Source: Dasania phycosphaerae (GTDB lineage: Bacteria > Pseudomonadota > Gammaproteobacteria > Pseudomonadales > Dasaniaceae). From it: DNA of 64,000 nt. Position numbers and translations under genes: made by a program. Below are positions 51,941 through 60,366 of this stretch, in pieces; the first letter of the stretch is position 1; each line of letters opens with the position of its first letter. The stretch covers positions 212,617-276,616 of the forward strand of contig NZ_JAPTGG010000004.1 of the NCBI RefSeq assembly GCF_026891035.1, given 5' to 3'. The notes under the pieces were generated by a model, which did no database searches, had not been told where the DNA came from, and was given only the letters and a program-made list of their open reading frames with translations.

Positions 51941-52672
51941 TTACAGCAAGCCATGCTCACGTAGTATTTCATCAACTCTACCATTGTCTGTAATTATCTT
52001 TAGCCCTGCATTGAAATCCGCAATCTTTTTATCAGCATTGACAGCCTTTTTGCACATCACTAAATACTGTTCATTCTTTTGTATTGAGGGTTCGACCCAC
52101 GTAAGTCTATTACGATGTTTTTCTTCTATCTGGGTGTTTATCAGATATTTCGCTTGTGCTTTATCAAGCAGCGCAAGGTCGATGCGTTTTCTAAGCAATT
52201 TTTTTAAGTTATTTAAATCTGTGTTGACCACTTTAGTTTGCATGCCAGAGTTTAAGAATGAATCTGGATACACATAGCCATTTACTATACCAACACTAAT
52301 ATTGTCTTTATTGGACTTTAGATCTGAGAGCACCTCAGAATTATCATTATGGCGGTAAAAGCCTATTTCATTAGCCGGAGGAATAGGATCTGAGAATATT
52401 CCCCAGGCTCTACGTTCAGGCTTATCCCAAGGCGGGAACATGCCATCAACCTTACATTCCGCAGCTAATTTTTCACCGCGCACCCACGGGTAAAACTTAA
52501 TGTTAACCTTATGGCCAACCGCCCCGAATGCTTCTCTGACTATCTTAGTAACAGGCCCTTGGTCCTTTATATCCTTACCATAGAATGGGGGATAATCTGC
52601 TGAGGCCAGATTAATCGTATCAGCAATGCTGGAACTAGAAAGTAATATAATAATTGGCAATAAAAATCTCAC
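51941..52672 (-). CDS. Second orphan solute-binding protein (SBP_bac_3 type)
   Basis: The 243-residue protein has a signal peptide (MRFLLPIIILLSSSSIA), and the family start INLASADYPPFYGKD. KFYPWVRGEKLAAECKVDGMFPPWDKPERR and NDNSEVLSDLKSNKDNISVGIVNGYVYPD place it in the same broad fold as the preceding gene, although the two are diverged. Codon and base use are more AT-rich than in the flanking genes. It too has no transporter genes beside it. Confidence 0.78.
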   Translation of the reverse strand: MRFLLPIIILLSSSSIADTINLASADYPPFYGKDIKDQGPVTKIVREAFGAVGHKVNIKFYPWVRGEKLAAECKVDGMFPPWDKPERRAWGIFSDPIPPANEIGFYRHNDNSEVLSDLKSNKDNISVGIVNGYVYPDSFLNSGMQTKVVNTDLNNLKKLLRKRIDLALLDKAQAKYLINTQIEEKHRNRLTWVEPSIQKNEQYLVMCKKAVNADKKIADFNAGLKIITDNGRVDEILREHGLL

Positions 52673-53025
52673 GAAAATTTCCTCTAATAGTTATTATTAA
52701 TACCTGACGATTGCCATAACCTTGCAAAATTTTGACCCCAACCCAAAATTATTGCTAGGCATCTAAAAGCAACGCCCAAACATCCCACTTCAACAGCTTT
52801 CACTTTACAGCTAAGAGTTACTCACACAAAAACATATATTTTTAATCTGGAGCTCAAAAATATTGATGGCGAGAAATTAACAATAACAAGTCGGATTTTA
52901 TAATTTTAGATATGATTAGCTAAAACATAGCTAGACACATGCGATTTGATTACTTCGATAAAGCCAGCAACGCAGGATGGCACCCGACGCTGCTAGCTAA
53001 TAGGAGAGATTTGACAGATGCTGTT
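52673..53025. other. AT-rich intergenic region
   Basis: This spacer of 353 bases precedes the second solute-binding protein gene and follows the nitronate monooxygenase gene end. AT-rich stretches near 52,800-52,920 may hold a promoter. I see no gene, RNA or clear repeat. Confidence 0.4.
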
Positions 53026-54012
53026 TTATAAATAGCGTTGAGATTTTTTTGCTTGCGCCTCGTGGGCCTGCTGATATTCAGCTTTTAAGCGGCTAACCAA
53101 CTCAGCGGTAGTGGGTACATCGTGTATGCCACCTGCTCCTTGGCCTGCAGACCAAATATCTTTCCAGGCCTTTTTCTTATCGGTTTTATCTTCGCCTACC
53201 ATTTCAGCACCAAAATCTATTTCGGCAGCGGGGGTTAAGTCATCGGGATCGTAACCGGCATCAATCACACTCTCGCGCATAAACGACGCGGGCACACCAG
53301 AAATAGCAGGCGTATACACAATATCAGCGGCGGAAGAGCGTACGATCATGTCTTTGTAATCATCGACTACACGGCACTCTTTAGTCGCTAAAAAGCGCGT
53401 GCCCGCATAAGCTAAGTCGGCACCCATCATTTGGGCAGCGGCAATATCGCTACCGCGTGAAACACAACCGGCCAGCAATATGGTTTTATCAAAAAACTCA
53501 CGCAGCTCGCCGATTAGACTTAAGGGGTTCCAATGGCCAGCATGGCCGCCAGCGCCACCACAAACGGCAATCAAGCCATCCACATTCATAGAGGCGGCTT
53601 TTTTAGCAAAGCGCACATTCACTACATCGTGAAACACTATGCCGCCATAGGCATGTATGCGATCTATTACTTCCGCATTGCAGCTTAAAGAAGTAATTAT
53701 AAGTTTCACTTGGTGCTTTTCTATGATGGCCAAATCATCAAGCAGGCGTGGGTTAGATTTGTGTACTATCAGGTTCACGCCGTAAGGGGCAGGCTTTTGG
53801 CCCGTCTCTTGCTCAAACTGTGCTAATTGTTTATCGATTTCGTTTAGCCACTCGTCCAGTTGCTCGGTGGTACGCGGGTTAAGCGCAGGAAAGGTTCCCA
53901 CTACGCCTGCCTTGCAGCACTCAATCACTAGCTCCGGACCAGAAGCTAAAAACATAGGTGCCGCAATTAAAGGCAGCGATAAACGATCTTTTAATACTTC
54001 GGGTAATGACAT
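53026..54012 (-). CDS. Nitronate monooxygenase family flavoenzyme
   Basis: The 328-residue TIM-barrel FMN protein has LIAAPMFLASGPELVIECCKAGVVGTFPALNPRT at the start, VCGGAGGHAGHWNPLSLIGELR (catalytic His region) and LLAGCVSRGSDIAAAQMMGADLAYAGTRFLATKEC. The family oxidises propionate 3-nitronate and related nitroalkane anions, but also contains enoyl reductase-like members. It is at the downstream end of a run of minus-strand catabolic genes, separated from the aminotransferase by a repeat array. Confidence 0.88.
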   Translation of the reverse strand: MSLPEVLKDRLSLPLIAAPMFLASGPELVIECCKAGVVGTFPALNPRTTEQLDEWLNEIDKQLAQFEQETGQKPAPYGVNLIVHKSNPRLLDDLAIIEKHQVKLIITSLSCNAEVIDRIHAYGGIVFHDVVNVRFAKKAASMNVDGLIAVCGGAGGHAGHWNPLSLIGELREFFDKTILLAGCVSRGSDIAAAQMMGADLAYAGTRFLATKECRVVDDYKDMIVRSSAADIVYTPAISGVPASFMRESVIDAGYDPDDLTPAAEIDFGAEMVGEDKTDKKKAWKDIWSAGQGAGGIHDVPTTAELVSRLKAEYQQAHEAQAKKSQRYL

Positions 54013-54058
54013 TTCAATAATCTCGTCAATTAATTCGACTTAAATTTACAATTATTTC

Positions 54059-54376
54059 GTCATGCTGGTTTGATCCAGCATCCATCTTACTATTTAACGC
54101 TCGTGGATTCCGGGTCTAGCCCGGAATGACAATTTTTCTGTCATGCCGGACTTGATCCAGCATCTATCTTTCTATAAAAGCCTGTGGATTCCGGGTCTAG
54201 CCCGGAATGACTTTATTTTCCTGTCATGCCGGACCTGATTCGGCATCCATCTTTCTATAAAAGCCTGTGGATTCCGGGTCTAGCCCGGAATGACAATTTT
54301 TCTGTCATGCCGGACTTGATCCGGCATCCATCTTTCTATGAAAAACCTGTAGATTCCGGGGCTAGCCCGGAATGAC
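54059..54376. repeat. Array of four 72-bp double-hairpin repeats
   Basis: Units at 54,059-54,130, 54,140-54,211, 54,223-54,294 and 54,304-54,376 each begin GTCATGC and end GGAATGAC. Each has one hairpin of the CCGG-ACTTGAT-CCGG type (decayed in unit 1) and a second of the CCGGG-TCTAG-CCCGG type, joined by ATCTTTCTATAAAAGCC or similar. A fifth unit lies at 56,051-56,123. The array fills the spacer between the nitronate monooxygenase and aminotransferase genes. Confidence 0.92.
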
Positions 54377-54392
54377 GATCTAATGCATTTTT

Positions 54393-54465
54393 CTAGCGAC
54401 TATTTACTAGAGACTTTTTTTGCCACTTGTAGCTGCCGCTTTCAAAAGCGTTACGCGCTTTTGGA
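54393..54465 (-). repeat. Composite 3'-end repeat of the aminotransferase gene
   Basis: Read on the minus strand from the gene end: an inverted CAAAAGCG...CGCTTTTG spans the stop codon, then GCGGCA, GCTACAA, GTGGCAA (GAGGCAA-type heptads), then AGTCTCT, AGTAAAT, AGTCGCT. The same order occurs after the acyl-CoA synthetase gene at 56,133-56,230. Confidence 0.8.
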
Positions 54466-55869
54466 TAGATCACTCCACAAGCCTTGTTTTTCTAAATCAA
54501 GCATTACCGCCTCTATACTTTCACGCAGTGTAGACACAATGTGGTCAACTTGCTCTTTGGTTAAAATGATTGGCGGAGACAATACGTTTAAGTGGCCTAT
54601 AGGGCGAACCAATACACCGCGTTTAGCGGCTTCATCAGTAATCCAACGGCCAATATCTAACTCTTCGGCAAATAATTCTTTGGTTTGTTTATTGGCAACA
54701 TTCTCAATACAAATCATAAAGTTTTTGCCGCGCACTTCACCAACAATGGGCAGGTCTACCAATTTCTCTAGCTCTTGCTGGAAGTATGGACCTACTTCAC
54801 GTACGTGCTCTAGAATTTTTTCGTCTTCAATGATTTCAATATTTTTCAAAGCAGCACGGCAGGCAACAGGGTGACCTGAATAGGTAAAGCCGTGAGCAAA
54901 GTAACGGCCTTTACCGCTAGCAGCAATCACATCCCAAATACCATCAGAGAAGATGGTTGCACCCAATGGCTGATAGCCTGAGGTTAAACCTTTTGCCGAG
55001 GTGATGATATCGGGCTGAATAGCAAACACATCTTCAGAGGCAAACCAGTGGCCTACGCGACCAAAAGCGGTAACAACTTCGTCGGATACGTAAAGAATAT
55101 CGTTGGCTTTGCAGGTTTCCCACATGCGCTGGATGTAACCTTTAGGTGGCACGATAACACCGCCAGAACCCATGATAGGCTCTGCAAAAAACGCCGCCAC
55201 TTTACCGGCACCGCCTAGCTCTTCGATTTTATCTTCAAACTCTTTGATTAAAGTATCGGTATATTCTTCTTCACTCAAACCTTCTGGCGCACGATAGTAA
55301 TACGGTGTTGAGATGTGGTGAATAGTATCGGTAATGTAATCAAATTCTTTAACGTGATCGGCTTTTTTACCGCCTATAGACATGGCCGCATAAGTTGAGC
55401 CGTGATAGGCCTCTTTGCGCGCGATGATGTGTTTTTTATCGTGCAGGCCACGGCAGTTTTGATAAAAGTGAATCAAGCGGAAGGCAGTATCCACAGCGGT
55501 AGAGCCACCGCAAGATAAAAACACGTGATTCAAATCACCTGGCGCAAGCTCGGCTAATTTTTTCGCCAGTTGGCCAGCGGGGATATTAGTCATATCCACC
55601 ATGGGGTTGGCATAAGCCATTTGACGAACCTGGTCGGCGATAGCTTCAACCATATCTTCGCGGCCCAGGCCTATGTTGGTACACCACATGCCACCAATGG
55701 CGTCTAACATTTTGTTGCCATCAGTATCGTAGATATAAGCGCCTTCGGCCTTGGCGATGGGCAGCGCGCCTTCTTCTTTGAAGCTATCGAAATATTGCCA
55801 AGGATGTAAGAAATGGTTTTTGTCGTCTTCTACGATTTGGTTTGTGTTGTACTGATCGAATTCGCTCAT
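54451..55869 (-). CDS. Class III (omega) aminotransferase
   Basis: The 472-residue PLP enzyme moves an amino group from a terminal amine or omega-amino acid to a keto acid. Motifs are GGMWCTNIGLGR, FLSCGGSTAVDTAFRL, YHGSTYAAMS, FAEPIMGSGGVIVPP, VSDEVVTAFGRVGHWFA and the Schiff-base Lys in IITSAKGLTSGYQPLGA. ATG 55869 is preceded by AGGAAG; a longer frame to 55935 runs into repeat DNA. The substrate cannot be told, but putrescine, beta-alanine, taurine or similar are possible. The neighbours (acyl-CoA synthetase, TetR, dehydrogenase, hydratase) suggest a carbon-source catabolic path. Confidence 0.88.
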   Translation of the reverse strand: MSEFDQYNTNQIVEDDKNHFLHPWQYFDSFKEEGALPIAKAEGAYIYDTDGNKMLDAIGGMWCTNIGLGREDMVEAIADQVRQMAYANPMVDMTNIPAGQLAKKLAELAPGDLNHVFLSCGGSTAVDTAFRLIHFYQNCRGLHDKKHIIARKEAYHGSTYAAMSIGGKKADHVKEFDYITDTIHHISTPYYYRAPEGLSEEEYTDTLIKEFEDKIEELGGAGKVAAFFAEPIMGSGGVIVPPKGYIQRMWETCKANDILYVSDEVVTAFGRVGHWFASEDVFAIQPDIITSAKGLTSGYQPLGATIFSDGIWDVIAASGKGRYFAHGFTYSGHPVACRAALKNIEIIEDEKILEHVREVGPYFQQELEKLVDLPIVGEVRGKNFMICIENVANKQTKELFAEELDIGRWITDEAAKRGVLVRPIGHLNVLSPPIILTKEQVDHIVSTLRESIEAVMLDLEKQGLWSDLSKSA

Positions 55870-55879
55870 GATTACTTCC

Positions 55880-56123
55880 TTTTTCATCAGCCCCTTGGGC
55901 TGAGTTTTAAGTTTCAAGTGGCAAGCTTTAAGCAAAGCATTCTAGTGCCGACTTGTTGTGATTTTTTCAGCCCTTTGGGCTGAGCTTTAAGCCGCAAGTG
56001 GCAAGCTTAAAGTGGATTCCGGCTTTCGCCGAAATGACTGCATTTTTTCTGTCTTGCCGGACTTGATCCGGCATCCATCTTTCTAATTTAATTCCATAGA
56101 TTCCGGGTCTAGCCCGGAATGAC
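55880..56123. repeat. Direct repeats and hairpin units upstream of the aminotransferase gene
   Basis: Two copies of a 50-base element (55,880-55,932 and 55,962-56,012) share CAGCCC-TTGGGCTG hairpins and a GTGGCAAGCTT heptad-like tail. They are followed by a half unit (56,012-56,038) and a full unit (56,051-56,123) of the GTCATGCC double-hairpin family. Any promoter of the aminotransferase gene would have to lie within or between these elements. Confidence 0.8.
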
Positions 56124-56132
56124 GAAATAGCA

Positions 56133-56230
56133 TGTTATTCTTGAGACTAGCGACTACCCACTAGAGACTTTTCTCTTACCTCTTGTAGCTTGCCTCTTGC
56201 CGCTTTCAAAAGCTCACTGAGCTTTTGAAA
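56133..56230 (-). repeat. Composite 3'-end repeat of the acyl-CoA synthetase gene
   Basis: A perfect 13-base inverted repeat (TTTCAAAAGCTCA/TGAGCTTTTGAAA, 56,204-56,230) contains the stop codon at its centre. On the minus strand it is followed by GCGGCAA, GAGGCAA, GCTACAA, GAGGTAA heptads and then AGTCTCT, AGTGGGT and AGTCGCT units. It matches 54,393-54,465 in order and orientation. Confidence 0.85.
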
Positions 56231-58325
56231 TCAGCGCATCCACCGCCACCGCACCTTGTCCCTGCGGTAACACCATCAAAGGGTTTACATCTAGCTCTAG
56301 CACTTTATCGGCATTGTCTACGGCGAAGTTGGCCACTGCCATAACGGCATCGACAGTAGCTTCTAAATCCCCCGCCTCTTTACCGCGGAAACCTTCAATC
56401 AGTTTGTACACTTTTAGTTGCTTAATCGCATCGCGCACGGCATCGCGGCTGCTAGGCAGTAGTAAGCTCACGCTTTCTTTCATTAGCTCTACTAAAATAC
56501 CGCCGGCACCAATCACTAGTGACAAGCCAAAACCTTGTTCGCGTTTAATGCCTACAATTAATTCGGTCACCGGCGCAGCTGACATTTTTTCTACTAGTAT
56601 GCGGCTGGTATCTACCTGCGGGTGGCTTAGGCTAATTCTGGCCACCATATCTTGGGCAACGGCTGCAGCTTCGGCAGGAGTTTTGATATTGACTTTAACC
56701 GCACCAGCTTCGGTTTTATGGGGCAGGTCTTTGCTCACCATTTTTACTACGACTGGGCAGCCTAGCTCTGCAGCGGCTTGCTCTACTTGATCTGCACTAA
56801 CTAATTTTGCGGCGGGTACAGGTAAGCCATATTGTTGTAGCCATTGTTTTGAATCCCATTCATCCATGGCGATGGCGTCACCGCTTAAGGCATCGGCAGG
56901 GCATAGCGCTTGGGTAGATTCGTCTTGGCGGCTCAATATTTCTTGGCGGCGCTGGCTATAGGCCATCACCTTGCCTATGGCGGTGACCGCATCTTCTAAA
57001 CCCTGCAAAGCTGGCACGCCTATGCTGTGCATATGCTGGCGTGTTTTTTCTTGCATTAACTCGGGAAATACCGAGGCAATAGCGCCAGGTACATTGTGTT
57101 TTTTGCAGCATTCTTGAAACACATCAGCGATTAATTCGCACTGTGGGTTTTCACCCGAAGCTTCGCCGGGGAAATCTAAAGGCAGCAAACAAAAATCGTA
57201 ATCGTCGCCAAATAAATTATCCATGCACTGAGTTAATGCGTCGCGGTCGCCCCAAATAGCGGTGGTAAAATCTAAGGGGTTAGCGACGTTGGCGTAGGCG
57301 GGTAATAATTCGCTAATATTTTTGACGACGTCTTCTGATAATTTTGGCAAGGCTATGCCCTGGTTATCGCTGTAGTCTGCTATTAAACCGGCATCACCCC
57401 CAGAGCTAGCTAAGGCCACTAAGCGATTGCCTTTAGGCACTGCACCGCAGGCAAATATTTTTAAGGTTTCTACAAAAGGCACTGGCCCGGTTACGCGGGT
57501 AATGCCTACGCGTTCAAATAAGGCATTATACAAATCATCAGAACCTGCCAGTGAGCTGGTGTGGCTTAGCGCCATCTCGGCTCCAATTTCTGAGGTGCCG
57601 GTTTTTAAAGCCACTATAGGTACGCCTTTTTCTAAGGCACGCATAGCGGCGGCGGCAAAGTTAGGTACATTTTTTAAGCCTTCTAAGTGCAGGCCTATAG
57701 CGGTCACGCGCGGCTGTTCTAAAAACGCATCAATTAAACCGGCCACATCCACTTGCGCCTGATTACCTACGCTAACCATATAGGCGATAGGTAAGGATCT
57801 ATCTATCATGGAAATGTTGTAAGCAAAGTTACCGCTTTGGGTAATGATGGCCATGCCCTGCTCTACCATTTTGCCACCGTGGGCAACGGGCCAAAGCGCT
57901 GAGCCGTGTAAGTAATCTAATAGGCCGTAACAGTTGGGACCCAGGATAGCTAAGTCACCAGCAGCAGCTAATAACTCCTGTTGTTTAAGCTCGCCTTCCT
58001 TTTCGCCATCTTTATCCATCTCAGCAAAACCTGAGGCGTAACACACTGCACCTCCGGCACCGATTTCATTCAGTTCTTTGACAACGGGAATCGTGGTATC
58101 GCGTTTGGTGCCTATAAAAGTGGCATCGGGGGCGCTGGGTAAATCTTTGACTGAGGGGTAACATTTAACGCCGTTGATTTGGTCTTTAACGGGGTTAACT
58201 AACCAGATGTCACCGGTGTAGCCACCTTTTTTACAACGGATAACGGCGTCGGCCATGGCACTACCGCCTACGAAGGCGATGGTTTTTGGGTCTAACAAAC
58301 GACGCATGTTTTCTTTGTTGGCCAT
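56214..58325 (-). CDS. NDP-forming acyl-CoA synthetase (acetate-CoA ligase family)
   Basis: The 703-residue protein fuses the two subunits of NDP-forming acyl-CoA synthetases. It has a CoA-binding domain (LDPKTIAFVGGSAMADAVIRC), a succinyl-CoA ligase-like domain with the phospho-His region, ITQSGNFAYNIS and LALSHTSSLAGSD, and a C-terminal ATP-grasp domain (GLPVPAAKLVSADQVEQAA, VVVKMVSKDLPHKTEAGAV). The acid substrate is not predictable; acetate, aryl and branched acids are known in the family. I chose ATG 58325, with GGAG upstream. It lies directly downstream of the TetR gene. Confidence 0.9.
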   Translation of the reverse strand: MANKENMRRLLDPKTIAFVGGSAMADAVIRCKKGGYTGDIWLVNPVKDQINGVKCYPSVKDLPSAPDATFIGTKRDTTIPVVKELNEIGAGGAVCYASGFAEMDKDGEKEGELKQQELLAAAGDLAILGPNCYGLLDYLHGSALWPVAHGGKMVEQGMAIITQSGNFAYNISMIDRSLPIAYMVSVGNQAQVDVAGLIDAFLEQPRVTAIGLHLEGLKNVPNFAAAAMRALEKGVPIVALKTGTSEIGAEMALSHTSSLAGSDDLYNALFERVGITRVTGPVPFVETLKIFACGAVPKGNRLVALASSGGDAGLIADYSDNQGIALPKLSEDVVKNISELLPAYANVANPLDFTTAIWGDRDALTQCMDNLFGDDYDFCLLPLDFPGEASGENPQCELIADVFQECCKKHNVPGAIASVFPELMQEKTRQHMHSIGVPALQGLEDAVTAIGKVMAYSQRRQEILSRQDESTQALCPADALSGDAIAMDEWDSKQWLQQYGLPVPAAKLVSADQVEQAAAELGCPVVVKMVSKDLPHKTEAGAVKVNIKTPAEAAAVAQDMVARISLSHPQVDTSRILVEKMSAAPVTELIVGIKREQGFGLSLVIGAGGILVELMKESVSLLLPSSRDAVRDAIKQLKVYKLIEGFRGKEAGDLEATVDAVMAVANFAVDNADKVLELDVNPLMVLPQGQGAVAVDALISKAQ

Positions 58326-58418
58326 AATGCGCAACTCCAAACACTATTTTTAGTTTTATCTTTACTGCGGATCTTAAAAATAGTGTGCGGCGCTTAGCCT
58401 ATACGTCTTTTTTTAAGC

Positions 58419-59045
58419 CTAGGTAAAGAGGCGTTTAATAAAGTCTAAACACGCTGCTTCGCCCTCTTGCGGCACAAACGCGTCTGGATCTAAGCACCAC
58501 TCCAACCACAGGCCATCCATTAATGCGGTCAAACTCAGCGCGGCGCGCGAGCTGTTAATGGTGACTTGTTTTTCGTCGGCCACGGCATCGATTAATTGGG
58601 CAATGCTGCGGCGGTATTTGTTGTAGTGGCGCTTATTTAAACCATTTATTTGTGGATCGACTTGTGCGAGATTCCAAAGGCTAATCCAAATGGATAAGTC
58701 TTCTTTGGTAAAGGTAGGCGGGCTAAAGGCGGCTTTGATCATGGCCTCTAGCTGAGCTTGTGGCTCGCTACCAATTTCTTCAATCAGGCCTCGGGTACTG
58801 TTGTCTAACTTATCCGACATGTACTCGTAGGCTTGAACAATAATATCGCTCTTGCCGTTAAAATGATGGTTGAGCAGGCCGCGTGATACTTTTGCGGCTT
58901 TGCAAATAACCTCTACGGTAGTACCGCCATAACCATATTTAGCCAGGCAACGCAGGGTGGCCTCGATTAATAGTTTGCGCCTGACTTCAGGCTCTTCACG
59001 CACAAACTTTGGTTTTTTGGGGTTATCACTTAGCTTTGCCATCAT
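58419..59045 (-). CDS. TetR-family repressor, BetI-like
   Basis: The 208-residue protein has a TetR helix-turn-helix (about 20-65: VRRKLLIEATLRCLAKYGYGGTTVEVICKAAKVSRGLLNHHFNGKSDII) and a BetI-like C-terminal ligand domain. It lies between the acyl-CoA dehydrogenase and acyl-CoA synthetase genes on the same strand and probably controls the cluster and perhaps the divergent MFS gene. Candidate operators are the palindromes at 61,239-61,286. An acyl-CoA or the growth substrate is a likely inducer. Confidence 0.88.
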   Translation of the reverse strand: MMAKLSDNPKKPKFVREEPEVRRKLLIEATLRCLAKYGYGGTTVEVICKAAKVSRGLLNHHFNGKSDIIVQAYEYMSDKLDNSTRGLIEEIGSEPQAQLEAMIKAAFSPPTFTKEDLSIWISLWNLAQVDPQINGLNKRHYNKYRRSIAQLIDAVADEKQVTINSSRAALSLTALMDGLWLEWCLDPDAFVPQEGEAACLDFIKRLFT

Positions 59046-59154
59046 GGTTCCACGGGTAGTTTTTGATGCGGCTATTTTTTCATGGCTACAACAATTAGGC
59101 CACTGCCAATTCGCCGCATCTAAACCCTAGTCGTAAAGACCTACCAATAGGGTG

Positions 59155-60312
59155 CTACCAGTACGGTGCTAGCAGTTCCTTAGAAATAATATGGCGCTGT
59201 ATTTCCGAGGTACCTTCCCAGATGCGCTCTATGCGCGCATTGCGCCACATGCGCTCTACGGGTGTTTCATCCATTAAGCCCATGCCGCCGTATATTTGTA
59301 CGGCTTCATCGACGATGCGACCCAAAGCTTCGCTGGCAAACAGCTTGGCCATGCCAGCATCGGCATCGGTTAAGGTGCCCAGGTCCATTTTTTGCGCGGC
59401 GTGTAAGGTCATTAAATCGGCGGCGCGTATTTGGGTAGCCATATCGGCTAACTTAAATGACACCCCTTGGTTTAAGCCTATGGCTTTGCCAAATTGTTTG
59501 CGGTCGGCAGCCCAGCTCAGCGAGGCGTCCAGCGCGCGCATAGATTGGCCTACGCAGTTAGCCGCAACCATTACTCGGCCAGCAGTTAGCCATTGGTTGG
59601 CCACTTCCCAGCCTTTGGCCACTTCGCCCAGCACTTTTGACTCGTGTACCACGCAGTCATCAAAAAATAATTCGTAGGTGTGATAGCCGCGGTTGCTTAC
59701 CCCTTTAGGGCCACGGCGTATGGTCATGCCGGGGTTGTCGTTGTCGACTAAAAAGGCGGTCACTTCGTTTTTCTGCCGGCCCTTGTATTCAAAGGTGCCG
59801 GTCACAGCAAATACGATAGAAAAGTCGGCATTACCCGCATGGCTGATAAAGTGCTTGGCGCCATTGATCACGTAGTTCTCGCCCTGCTTTACCGCCTTGG
59901 TTTGTATAGAGGCGGCATCTGAACCAGCACCGGGCTCGGTAAGTGCAAAGCAGTCGATTTTTTCACCGGCCACACAGGGGGCTAAGTACTCTTCGATTTG
60001 ATCGCCCTTACAGGCCATTAAAATATTGGAAGGGCGGCCAACATTAACGTGTAAGGCCCAACCACATTTGGACAGCTCACGCTCGATTAACGCCTGTGAC
60101 ACATGGTCCAAACCTAGGCCACCGCCCTGCTCGGGGATATTAAAAGCATACAGCCCTGCCTCTAAGGCTTTTTCACGAATTTGCGCGGCCAGCTCGGCGG
60201 GCACTTCGTCGGCACGGTCTACGGCTTCTTCGTGGGGCAGTAATTCTTTTTCAACAAATGCCTGTACGGTTGATACCAGCATTTCTTGTTCTTCGTTTAA
60301 TTGAAAGTCCAT
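59155..60312 (-). CDS. Acyl-CoA dehydrogenase
   Basis: The 385-residue flavoprotein oxidises an acyl-CoA at alpha-beta. It has the signature FALTEPGAGSDAASIQTKAV, KHFISHAGNADFSIVFAVTG, and the C-terminal QIYGGMGLMDETPVERMWRNARIERIWEGTSEIQRHIISKELL with the catalytic Glu in the WEGTSE segment. Chain-length preference is not predictable. The gap to the hydratase gene upstream is 54 bases, so the two should be co-transcribed; electrons would go to ETF, which is not encoded here. Confidence 0.93.
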   Translation of the reverse strand: MDFQLNEEQEMLVSTVQAFVEKELLPHEEAVDRADEVPAELAAQIREKALEAGLYAFNIPEQGGGLGLDHVSQALIERELSKCGWALHVNVGRPSNILMACKGDQIEEYLAPCVAGEKIDCFALTEPGAGSDAASIQTKAVKQGENYVINGAKHFISHAGNADFSIVFAVTGTFEYKGRQKNEVTAFLVDNDNPGMTIRRGPKGVSNRGYHTYELFFDDCVVHESKVLGEVAKGWEVANQWLTAGRVMVAANCVGQSMRALDASLSWAADRKQFGKAIGLNQGVSFKLADMATQIRAADLMTLHAAQKMDLGTLTDADAGMAKLFASEALGRIVDEAVQIYGGMGLMDETPVERMWRNARIERIWEGTSEIQRHIISKELLAPYW

Positions 60313-60366
60313 CGCGTTTTCCTACAGCTAGTTGCGGCTACTTAAATGATCTGTTGTTTAAGCTAT

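Noticed and set aside
54059..54376. Four regularly spaced repeats considered as a CRISPR array
   Set aside because: The units are 72 bp with two hairpins and only about 10 variable bases between them; no spacers of proper size and no cas genes.
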